This document shows, in pieces, positions 12,801 to 24,800 of a stretch of 64,000 nucleotides of DNA (position 1 is its first letter; the number at the start of each line of letters is the position of its first letter). Position numbers and translations under genes: made by a program. The notes under the pieces are model-generated. The model was given only the letters and a program-made list of their open reading frames with translations. It made no database searches and was not told the DNA's origin. The stretch is from Strongylocentrotus droebachiensis (Eukaryota; Echinodermata; Echinoidea; Camarodonta; Strongylocentrotidae), in the NCBI GenBank assembly GCA_035222895.1, contig JAVYIG010002729.1, positions 124,001-188,000 on the forward strand, written 5' to 3'.

Positions 12801-15800
12801 GTTCCTCAGGTAGACAAAGGAAGATCCCTTCACTGCTATTATGTAAATATATGTAGAACAGGTGAATATGCATGTGACACCTGTTCTACACATTTTTACA
12901 TAATAGCAGTGAATACGCTACACTACTCGCAAAGAGAAGGGCATAAACCCAGTGTTTAGTGTGCCTGCATTCACAACTGGTCTACATACAGATCATCAGG
13001 GTAGGCTGCATAGCCCTTTGAAGATAACAAGTAGAAGAAGAACAGATTTGGCGTTGAAAAAAAGATGTTGTTTTGCCCTTTGCGACCGACCCAAAAATCT
13101 CAAAATCTAATGTCGGCTTTAAAAAAAAGTGTAATAAAGCATTCAAACTGAGAAATATCAGCCCAAATAGGAAGTTGAAAAAAAAGTTGAAAAAAAAAAA
13201 GATTTCCGACCAACCGACCCATGTTTTGTCACCGAAAGGGCAATACAACATCTTTATTTTTTTAGGCCTTATTCTACTAACCTGTAACATGGGAGCGATG
13301 CTATAACCGTGATCCCATTCGTGGCGAGAAACTCAGCAGTGTCTTCTTGACCCGGCTCCAGCAGGGCCGTCAGATTGCAACGGTCAATGACCTGACGACC
13401 CATCCTACGACCTTCGGACGCCAGGTAACGGAACTGGGAGCACAACTCAGGGGCTCCACCTAATAAATAAAATGAAGACGTTGATGCAGATTCAAACCTT
13501 CTGCTATTAAAGCCTCACTGCACTACTTATAGTTATTTGTGCCCTCTATATAGCAAACAATGCCTATACAAAGCAGTGACTGTTGGTCCCCCATGGTCCC
13601 CTTTTTCTTATGTTAATTGAGAGCTGATTTGATGAGATAACCACCTGTCAAAGTTCTACAGAATTTGATGTTGGCTGCACAAGGGACATAGGATATTTAA
13701 GAAAGCTATAATATGCTTACCGGTATGCTTGTAAAAACGCAACCGGGGGGACCTAAATGTATAGCTATTTAGTTGTAAAGTTGGTATTCTGGTAAAATTT
13801 ATATCCAAAGTTGGGTTTCATTTCAGTCTAATTCCACAAAATAAAGTTAACCAAGATATTAATTTTCCTTTTTTATAAAGGAACCTAGATCTTACCGTAG
13901 GCAGAATACTGGCCTATTAAAGAGTTCATATATACCAAAACTAGATTAAACCAGATTAATAATCATCTATAAAACTACAAGCCATAGAGATTCAAAATAT
14001 GCTACGGTAAAACCTGCTTAAAGGTAAAGACCAGTATTGGAAACGACCCAATTTCAAAAAATGAAATGGAAGCTCTTATTACCAATCATGTGAAAGAATA
14101 TGTTTTGACTACGCCGGTGGGGTGACAAAACCTTGTATCTCAATTTTTGGGGTTTTGATTTTTTTTGCATAATTTTGTACCTAATGGCCTACGACACCAC
14201 GTGATAAATCCATGGAACGCCTCCTCTCGGTTTTTTCACAAATTCCACACAAACACCCTTAAACTAAACCTTGTAACTTTAACCCCCTTTGAAGCTGCAC
14301 ATACAAAACCTCGTAACATAAGATACGTAATTCCTTTTCCTCGTAACTCACACACGGCCTAACAGTACCGAAGTTACAAATCCTTGTAACTCATTCAGAG
14401 TTGAAAGTACCGGTAAGAACTCGTATCTCAATTTGAATAAAAACTAAAAACTTGTGACTCACTTTCAAATATAAAAACAATTATTTTTACTGTATTTCAA
14501 CAATGGCATTAGAAATTGTATAAATATTCCAGTTTTAAAAAAGAAAGGACGGTGTCACAGCACTAAATTTGTTGAGACAGGAAAGTTTTTTTGCTCTCCT
14601 GAAAATTCATGATTTTTGAGATAAGAGGTTTTGTCATCCCACCAACGTAATACATGATGATAAAAATTTTGCCGGGAAACCGCCTACTAATTGATATATT
14701 TGGTAAATTAGTTTATCTACATGGTCTGTGAGAGATAAACCCATGTGTCGCGCACGTGTGCGTATAGTCCCATATACATCTTTCTGTGTACAGTGCTTGT
14801 AACTTTACGAAGACTGTGCCTAATTTCTTGTCATTTTGATGATTCCAGAACCTTGCAGTACACACCAATACTTATATGCTAGATGATCAACCTTTTCTGA
14901 TCGATTCCACAACGTTTCTTTCACAATGCAATCGCATGACCATAACTGGTCTTTACCTTTAAGTGACCACCTGTATAGGAAGGCCACCTATATATAAAGC
15001 CACATTTCTTGTTTCCCTTGAAAATCCTTCCTTATGGAACTATACTAAAAGAACCTGTACCTAAAGACCTCCTGCCTATAAAGACCACATTTCTAGTTTC
15101 CCTTGATATTGCCTCCTCATTGAAAACTATACTTATTAGGAACCTGTACTTAAAGACCTCCTGCCTATAAAGACCGCTTTCCTTGCCTTAGCAGCCTTTA
15201 TATACAGGTTTCATTGAACTCTGTAATCCACCAACCTGTAAGATCTAGAGTGTGCACACTGGGGCTGCTCTCCAGGATGGCCATGCACTTCTCGGCTGTC
15301 TCTCGATCCATCATCTCCTTCCGGCGAGGTGAAGACTCCACGTGGCAGTGGTTACAGGCCTGGTTGCAGTGAAGACCTATGTTGAGCTGCAGGACCTCGA
15401 TCTCGATCTTACGCAAGAGGGAATTGCATTTCTCTGTTGAGAAATAAATACAAATAATTTCAGCGCTTTGTTCGGAGATACATGGTGTAGCCTGCTTGTC
15501 AAAAGATCACGTAGCTTTTACTGGTGTGGAGTGCATACTGCCCTTATAAAAAAGTACCATGGTACCAATTACCATATGATTGTCTAAATCACCATCCGCC
15601 ATTCGAACCATGACAGTCGTTTGATACCATGGTTACCATGGTTCAAATGGTGGATGGTAATTTGGACAAAGAACCATGGTTATCATGGTACTTTTTTATA
15701 AGGGTGAGGCTGTTGGAATTCACGTCTCAGGGCGGGAATCTAAATTACATTTTACCTCTAATTTGGTTTAATATTCCATTTCATGAGGAAAGAACATGGT

Positions 15801-18800
15801 GTCTTGCTCACTAACATCTTCCTACATGTAGCTATCATCTACACTCAAAATCATCCGATGAAAAGTTTTTTAGGCTTTACCAAAACTATGCATGTGCTTT
15901 AATAGTTACCTCCCGTTTCTTCATGATGGAACCTTTTGAGGAAATCTCTGAAGGATGGAATACCCAGGTGGTCTAGCGCCCTTTGCTTCTTCTTTCGCTC
16001 TTCCCTCGTCAGTTTGGCCTGCCCCATTTCCTTCAGCTTCTGGGCCGTGATCTTGAATTCTTCGTCTTTCTCCATCTCCCTCAGAGTCTCAGGGATGAGG
16101 GAGTCCTAGGAGAGAGAGAAAATAGAGTTTAAAGATAAACTCCAGTTCTGGTAATGCGATTGCATTGTGAAAAAAAGGGTGTGGAATGGATCAGAAACAG
16201 TTGATCATGTACTACATGTAGCATGTAACTAAGTATTGGTGTGCACTGCAAGGTTCTGGAGTCATCAAAATAATAATATTTTTTGCCGAGTCTTGGTAAA
16301 GTAACAAGCACTGTACACAGAAAGCTATATATGGGACAACACACATGGTGTCGGGGCTAGTACTACCTTGATTTCCTTGTCTTTCTATGCTCATTACTCG
16401 GCCAGTATACATTTTCTTCCAAAATTGTTTGGCACATGTCATTTATTTGTAATCTTAAACATTCAGTGTAAGTTTTGTTTGATTCTGTGAGAATTAATTT
16501 TCTTTTTTCACCAGAACTGGAGTTTATCTTTAAGAGAACGGTGGGTTCTGGCAGGTAAAACGGATCCGGGCTAACTCGGCCCACGGGACTACTCGGCCCA
16601 GCTGGAAAAACTGGGCCGAGATGTCCCGACCTGATTAATCGATCGAGAGATACCAATGTGTATATGTTTGTGCTCTTTGTGACTTAATAATGCCCTTTCC
16701 AACCTAAATCTTTAATGGAATTGTGTTAAATGATAACTAATGAAGACAATCTATGACTTATCTTTCGGTAAAATGACAAAAAAAATGACATTTCGGACAA
16801 TTTACTCACAGCTCGCAATCCGCATTGCCGCACGTACATTAAATGTGCGTTGTATCTACTCGGACCACTGGAATTCGAGCAGTGTTTTCGTCGGTAAATC
16901 ACTGCAAAAATATCATTTTTATCTCGTATGAAGGTCTATTTTTTTATTCCTGACACAGATTTCATTATTGAGAAGTCAAATAAAGTACATTTTAGACGAG
17001 ATGGTTGATGTTTGTTCACATTCTTTCGTCCTGGCCGTAAATTAGCAGACTACTGCCTAGTGCTACCGCAGCAGCTCAGCTCAGTGTGCAGCTAGCCGTA
17101 CAGCGCCGCCGGCCGGGTCGGCGGGGGGATCGGAATTCAATGACTCGGCGCCCGTACCGGGCCGCTGCACTGCATTGCATGATTGTACTGCCCAATTTGA
17201 TCGAGTGATGTGAGTATAACTAATCAAACTAGATCTATATCTACTGTATTATCATTATTCATTCCGAGTAGAATATCCAATTTGATTTAGTGAGTAAACT
17301 AGACCTAGATCTATATCTACTGTAGCTACATCATTATCATATACTAGATTTGTCATTCAGAGTAGAATATCCGATTAATGAAGGAATGGAATTTTTCTTT
17401 TTTCATAATCAGATAATCATATTTTACTCCTAAAAGTTAAAGACTTGATAAAATAGCTAGACCTAACGTAAGGGCCTAGCCTAGTACTCTAAGCAGAGAA
17501 GTGAGCTGAAGAATCGCCTTCTTATTTTTTTGGAGGGGGCTGCTTCAAAAAAATTCTACGAAAAGAAGGTATTGGCTTCAAGTTTTTTGTATAAATAATG
17601 CAGCCCCCACCACCCCCCCCCCAAACAAACCAAAAAAATCTCCTTTTTGTTCCCTTTTTCTGGGAATCAAAGAGATATATACAAAGCAAAGCAATTAAGA
17701 CATGATATTGCAATGACGTGCCGATGCATGGAGGGGCAGGGGCAGAGGCGGCCCTCCTGGGGGGGGGGGGGGCACAGTGCCCCCCACTTTTTCAGATACC
17801 CCCAAAGTGCCCCTTTTTACATAGGAAAAGTGCCCCTTTTATTTTGTAAGAAGTGCCCCTTTTACATAGGAAAGGTGCCCCTTTTCATTTGACAAGTGCC
17901 CCTATTACTTAGTAAAAGTGCCCCTTCCCCCTTTTCACCTCTGACGAGTGCCCTTTTTAATTTTTGACACGTGCCCCTTTTCCTTCGACATGTTCCCATT
18001 TTCCTTTGCAATAAGTGTCCATTTTCCATTCTCATGAATCTTGAAATAATCTTGAATAAGTGCCCTTTTTAATCTCTAGTAAGTGCCTCTTTTCAGGTAC
18101 GAGAAGTGCCCCTTTTCACTTTTAATAAGTGCCCCCTTTACCTCTGATAATTGCCCTATTCAAAACTGAGAGGTGCTCCTTTTACTTTGAAAACTTCCCC
18201 TTTTTTCCTTTGTAAGAAGTGCCCCTTCTCCTTTTAATAACTATCCCCTTTTAAACTCGGATGAGCACACCTTTCATTTTAACATGTGCCCCTCTTATTT
18301 TCTAATAAGTGCCCCTTTTCCTTATGATAAGTGCCCCCATTAAAAAGCAAGAGTTCCTTCCCCTTCTCATAACTGCCCCTTTTAAAAATCTGAACGGTGC
18401 CCCCTTTTCATTCAACAAATGCACATTTTCCTTTATTATAAGTGCCCCTTTTCAACTCTGATTCCCCTTTTAATAATGATACGTGCCCCTTTTCCTTTCT
18501 AATAAGGGAACTATCCCCTTTTCACCTCTTATAAATGCCCCTATCAAAATCTGATGGGTGCCCCTTTTCCGTCAACAAATGCCTATTTCCCATTTTCGTA
18601 AACGCCTCTTTGTCATCACTGGCGAGTGCCTCTTTTCAGGTGAAAAAATGCCTCATTTTCACCTCTTATAATAATCCTTTGTACTTTGACACATGCTCCT
18701 TTTCTTTTCTTATAAGTGTCTTATCCCTTTCGATAATTGTCCCCTTTTCATGTAATCATTAAACGTGCCCCTTATTTAAGGCGACTAAGAGCAATTTCCC

Positions 18801-21800
18801 CCAAAGTTCGCTCGCTGCGCCAATCCCTCTCATCATCTCCATCCCTCCCATTGTCTCGTTCCCTCTCATCGTCTCCATCCCTCTCATCATCTCCATCCCT
18901 CACATAGTCTCCTTCCCTCTCATCATCTCCATCCCTCTCATCATGTCCATCCCTCTCATCATGTCCATCCCTCTCACCATCTCCATCCCTCTCATCATCT
19001 TCATCCCTCTCATCATCTCCATCCCTCTCATCATCTCCATCCCTCCCATCATCTCCATCCCTCACACCGTCTCCATCCCTTACACCGTCTCCATCCCTCA
19101 CACCATCTCCATCCCTCTCATCATCTCCATCCCTCTCATCTTCATTCCTCACACCGTCTCCATCCCTCACCAATCCCTCTCATCAACAGCGTCTTCATCC
19201 CTTACATCATCAACATTGTCTCCATCCCTCCCGTTGTCTCCATCCCTCTCATCATCTCCATCCCTCACCAATCCCTCTCATCAACTCCATCCCTCCCATT
19301 GTCTCCATCCCTCTCATCATCTCCATCCCTCTCTTCTCCATCCCTCTCATCATCTCCATCCCTCACCAATCCCTCTCATCTCCATCCCTCTCATTGTCTC
19401 CATCCCTCTTATCATCTCCATCCCTCACCAATCCCTCTCATCATCTCCATCCCTCTCATCATCTTCATCCCTCTCATCTTCTCCATCCCTCTCATCATCT
19501 CCATCCCTCTCATTGTCTCCATCACTCCCGTTGCCTCCATCCCTCTCGTCATCTCCATCCCTCACCAATCCCTCTCATTGTCTCCATCATCTCCATCCCT
19601 CTCATCGTCTCCATCCCTCTCTTCTCCACCACTCACCAATCCCTCTCATCATCTCCATCCCTCACATTGTCTCCATCCCTCTCATCATCTCCATCCCTCT
19701 CTTCTCCATCCCTCTCATCATCTTCATTCCTCACACCGTCTCCATCCCTCACCAATCCCTCTCATCAACAGCGTCTTCATCCCTTACATCATCAACATTG
19801 TCTCCTTCCCTCTCATCATCTCCATCCCTCACCAATCCCTCTCGTCTCCATCCCTCTCATCAAAGAAAGAAGACGATTCGTTGTACCTTTCTCGACTTTT
19901 AATCCTTATCTGAATTCAGTTCCATCCCCCCTTCCCGCGCAAAGCGCGGAAGCTTTGATGTTTCATTAAATAATTAGAGAAAGAAGACGATTCGTTTTAC
20001 CGTTCTCGACTCTAGATCCTTGTCTGAATTCAGTTTCCCCGCTCCCGAGCGAAGCGTGGAAGCTTTGATGTTTCATTAAATGATTAGAGAAAGAAGACGA
20101 TTCGTTTTACCGTTCTCGACTCTTAATCCTTATCTGAATTCAGTTCCCCGCTCCCGCGCGAAGCGTGGAAGCATTGACGTTTTATAAATTATTAGAGAAA
20201 GAAGACAATTCGTTGTACCGTTCTCGGCTCTTTATCCTTATCTCAGGGGCGGATCTAGCTTTTTGCTAAGGGGGGGGGGTTTGACCAAAATAATGACGAT
20301 GCGGAGCATCGTCCACGAGCCGCGAAGCGGCGAGCCGATTTTTTTGTGGGTGTTTATTTGAACCCCGTTAGTGATGTTTTCCTGGCATCTATTAACACAA
20401 TGGAGACCATAAAAAGCAGTGCATGATAACGTCTTTTTAAATCAAGTAACAGTTAAATAAAATAATGACGATGCGGAGCATCGTCCACGAGCCGCGAAGC
20501 GGCGAACCGATTTTTTGGGGGGTGTTTATTTGAACCCCGTAAGTGATGTTTTCCTGGCATCTATTAACACAATGGAGACCATAAAAAGCAGTGCATGATA
20601 ACGTCTTTTTAAATCAAGTAACAGTTAAATACACAGTTATATCAGAGTTATCATGTGTTTGGTTAAGTTACCAGATGAGTTGATTATCTTCTCACAATAT
20701 TTGCACTTGAAAGGGTTTCTCTCCAGCGTGCGTTCTTTTTTCTTTCTTTTTTTCTTTTTTTTCTCTTTTTTTTTCCCTTTTTTTTTTTTTTTTTTTTTTT
20801 TGGGCCGCCCAAGGGGGGGGTTTAAACCCCCTAAACCCCCCCCCGTAGATCCGCGCCTGTATCTGAATTCAGTTCTGTCCCCCCTTCTCGCGCGAAAGCT
20901 TTGATGTTTCATTAAATAATTAGAGAAAGAAGACGATTTGTTGTACCGTTCTCGACTCTTAACCCTTTTTCTTCCTACGTCCTCTTCCTTTTTTTTTGGG
21001 GGGGGGGGGGGCGACCGCCCCCACTGCCCCCCCCCCCCTGGCTACTGGCTTCTCTGCTTAGAGTACTAGGCTAGGCCCTTACGTTAGGTCTAGCTATTTT
21101 ATCAAGTCTTTAACTTTTAGGAGTAAAATATGATTATCTGATTATGAAAAAGAAAAATTCCATTCCTTCATTAATCGAATATTCTACTCTGAATAACTAA
21201 TCTAGTATATGATAATGATGTAGCTACAGTAGATATAGATCTAGGTCTAGTTTACTCACTAAATCAAATTGGATATTCTACTCGGAATGAATAATGATAA
21301 TACAGTAGATATAGATCTAGTTTGATTAGTTATACTCACATCACTCGATCAAATTGGGCAGTACAATCATGCAATGCAGTGCAGCGGCCCGGTACGGGCA
21401 CCGAGTCGTTGAATTCCCCCGCCGACCCGGTCGGCGGCGCTGTACGGCTAGCTGCACACTGAGCTGAGCTGCTGCGGTAGCACTAGGCAGTAGTCTGCTA
21501 ATTTACGGCCAGGACGAAAGAATGTGAACAAACATCAACCATCTCGTCTAAATGTACTATATTTGACTTCTCAATAATAAAATCTGTGTCAGGAATAAAA
21601 ATAGACCTTCATACGAGATAAAATTGATATTTTTGCAGTGATTTACCGACGAAAACACTGCTCGAATTTCAGTGGTCCGAGTAGATACAACACACATTTA
21701 ATGTACGTGCGGCAATGCGGATTGCGAGCTGTGAGTAAATTGTCCGAAATGTCATTTTTTTTGTCATTTTACCGAAAGATAAGTCATAGATTGTCTTCAT

Positions 21801-24800
21801 TAGTTATCATTTAACACAATTCCATTAAAGATTTAGGTTGGAAAGGGCATTATTAAGTCACAAAGAGCACAAACATATACACATTGGTATCTCTCGATCG
21901 ATTAATCAGGTCGGGACATCTCGGCCCAGTTTTTCCAGCTGGCCGAGATGTCCCGTGGGCCGAGTTAGCCCGACTCCGAACGATGGTTCTGACAAATATA
22001 AAACATAATTTGTGAGTCATTTTGTTAACGTCAGTTGGGAAGATATCATAGCAGAAATGTCACATTTAAAGCCCGTCTGTACTAGTTTGGCCAGGAGGGA
22101 TTAGACCTCCCTGCAAGGTCACTGACAGGTGGTTATCCCATCAAATCAGCTCTCAATTAATAAGGGCTATATAGAGGGTGCCTGTGCGTACGTTAGGATT
22201 TTTTCAAGGAGGGTGTTGAAAATTTGATAATTACGCCGACCGATATTTCGCTCAGGGGGGGGGGGGGGGGGGGGGGGGTGGGGGGGGGGGGGTAGTGAGA
22301 GAACAAACTTTTTTTTTGGCCCCCCGCAAATGTGAAAATTGCGCTGACCAATATTTCGCACACAGGAGGGGGGGGGGGGGGGGGGGGTAAGGAGTATTCA
22401 TTTTTTTTCACACAAAAATTGAGGGGGGGGGGTTTAACCTCCCAAAACAAAACTTGGACTGAACCTCACAGGATACCATTTGGGAATGGGAAACCCAACA
22501 CCTTGTTAACTTGACACTTGAGGAATTACAAAAAATCAGTTACAACATGTAGCTGTATGGTACATGAGGGTTCCTTTTCCACAAATGATAATGTGTCATT
22601 ATAATTTGACTGTAGCAGTAGCAAACTCATATTCATATATTTGTATCAGACTCGTCAGTTTCTTTGACTCTGTGTACATTATTTCTACCATTGTCATCTA
22701 TCTGTTTGTATTTGTATTTGTATTTGAAATCCAACTTCAAGTTTTGGTTGCTATAAAGAAATAATAATAAAGTAGACCTTTGTGAATTGTATGAAATAGA
22801 GGAAACTTGTAAAGAGTATAAGTACTATTGTTAGCAACAGCTCACAGGTCATTGCCTGTATCCCTAGATTTCAGGGGGCCGTTTCTCGAAACCAACTCCA
22901 TGACAGTCGTATCTTTGTCGCCGACCTACGGAGATGTCATGAAGTGGATAAACCGTTTCACAAAGCCATGACAGACATGATATCGATATATCGCGATACT
23001 AGCAGCTCAAGAACATAGTCTTTGTCACGATCCATTTGATTTATCAAGAATAACCCAAAACAAGTGTTGGGACTAAAATTGTTCAAAAAGAAATATATAC
23101 ATATAAATTCTCCTAAAATAAATAATAAATAGTGTCATTATCAAATGTAGATCATCAAACGATTTGCATATTTCTGTAAAGATTCTTAAATTGAAGAAAA
23201 ACCGGTGAGTGTTTTTTTTTTGACAGTCGAATCAAAAGTTAGTTGAAGGATACCGTGATTTGATAGTTTATTTTTTTTGTTTTTGTTTATTGTGGCGAGG
23301 AATTTTAGGCCAAATACCTTTTCTCAGCCAGTTTTTATTCTAAAATCTCATAAATACTCGTTATATAATTGATTTGATATTGAAAATATAATTTGGAAGA
23401 AGTAATTAGAGAGGGAATAATAAATGCACATAGGCCCCAAAGGTATGACGGTATTCTAAGAAAAGACTATGGATCGACTATGGAAAACGGTGTGTAACAT
23501 TCTTATCTCTCTTATTTATATGTTATAGTTTAATGATTTGTGATTTAATGTTTATATTCAGCTTTTTAAAGTTTCTGTATAATTTGTATTATCACTTTTT
23601 TACCTTTGCATTTCGCATCCCAGAGAATTACGTACCGAACTCGTCTATATTTTTCTCAAAATGATAGTGAAACTAATCGTACATTTCGCGGCCCATGGAA
23701 TACCAACAAACTGACTTGTGACGGCGCTTTACAGCAATTAAAAAGATATGACGGGTTTGGAGCAGTGACAACTCGCTTGTCGCGGAAGTTGTCGCTCATC
23801 TTGGCAAAGACGGCTTCGTGAAACACTTAGCTGACAAGTTGCCTGACAGTGGCGAGATGTCGTTGATCTTGTAGTTATGACGGTTTCGAGAAACGGCCCC
23901 CAGGCGACCTAAAGTGAATTGAACTGCTCTCTTTGTCCCATCGATCTTGAATCTCAATCTCAACTATACGCACAAGGGCAGAAACCCAGCAGATAATGAT
24001 CATTTGTACAAACTTTAAAACCCATCTAGACAAATAATGGATGTCTGTTCATGACAGTTATGTAATATGAATTAATTTATGTAAAGTCGGTTCTTTTATA
24101 TACATGTACAGGTGGGAGTATTCTTTTCCTATTCTTTTCACATATAGACTTTGTCTCAGATTCTGAAACAAAATCCTGGATTTAGCTCATGCTGCAATAA
24201 TAATTATGAACCTTCAGGTCAGATGCAGGCACCCCATGACTTTTACAAGCCGATCGGCTGTCTGATTATCAAGATATTTATGATTGGAAATTGAAACCAA
24301 ATTCTGCGTTTTCCTAACGGTTTTCATAACACTACAGTCTATGGGGAAAACAAGTAGGGTATGGTAAAACCGGTCACTCAAAGATTTAATATTTTTTAGG
24401 CACTTCTTGATCATTTTAAAGTGCAAATTTGTTAGGGCTTCAATATTACACCATACCACAGACACTGATAACAGGTAAATGTACATGTAGGGCCATGCAT
24501 CTCAGATTTCACATTGTTAAACGATGCCTTTATTAACAGTAACTACAATGTACATGTAGATGTAGATCTACATGTACTTGTTTGTTCCGTTTTTCCATGT
24601 ACATGTAATAGTTCTATGTACACTCATCATTATTGGTCTTTTTATCATGCAAAAAAAACAAAAAATAATTAGATCTAGATTTCTAGATTCTAGAGAATGT
24701 TGTCAAAAAGTTGAAAAAATTGCCAACTTTGAATAGAAAAACCATGACTTTGATTTTTTTAGCAGTTTAATATCCATTCTTAGCAAATGAATTTTAGCCC

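Larger units (their letters stand above)
14003..15200. mobile_element. Outer pogo/Tigger-like element with internal repeats
   Basis: It starts CGGTAAAACCTGCTTAA and, after the nested MITE, continues GTGACCACCTGTATAGG. Two degenerate units contain AAGACCTCCTGCCTATAAAG and TTTCCCTTGAAAAT-type text. The same text occurs at 39,325-39,480. The right end is not clear. Confidence 0.6.
16561..21978. mobile_element. 5.4-kb foldback-type element with ~930-bp inverted repeats
   Basis: Left arm 16561 to about 17500 and right arm about 21050 to 21978 are inverted copies, matching from GGGCTAACTCGGCCCACGGG at the outer ends to CTAAGCAGAGAAG at the inner ends. The arms include a CG-rich stretch (GTACAGCGCCGCCGGCCGGG). 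The 3.5-kb interior holds only minisatellites, satellite and a nested element; I find no transposase. No clean target duplication is visible; GAACGGTGGGTTCTG and GAACGATGGTTCTG lie just outside each end. It sits in ArsS intron 1. Sea urchin TU elements are a known foldback class, but their arms are described as short tandem repeats, unlike these. Confidence 0.88.

Noticed and set aside
18772..19969. Long Ser/Pro/Ile or Asp/Arg/Glu-rich frames up to 319 codons
   Set aside because: They are produced by the 18-bp pyrimidine minisatellite; no start context, splice signals or domain.
20637..20912. 91-codon minus frame ending in a zinc-finger-like CKYCEKIINSSGNLTKHM
   Set aside because: It resembles one C2H2 finger, but the His pair is incomplete, and it lies across a transposon end and poly(A) tract; at most a captured fragment.
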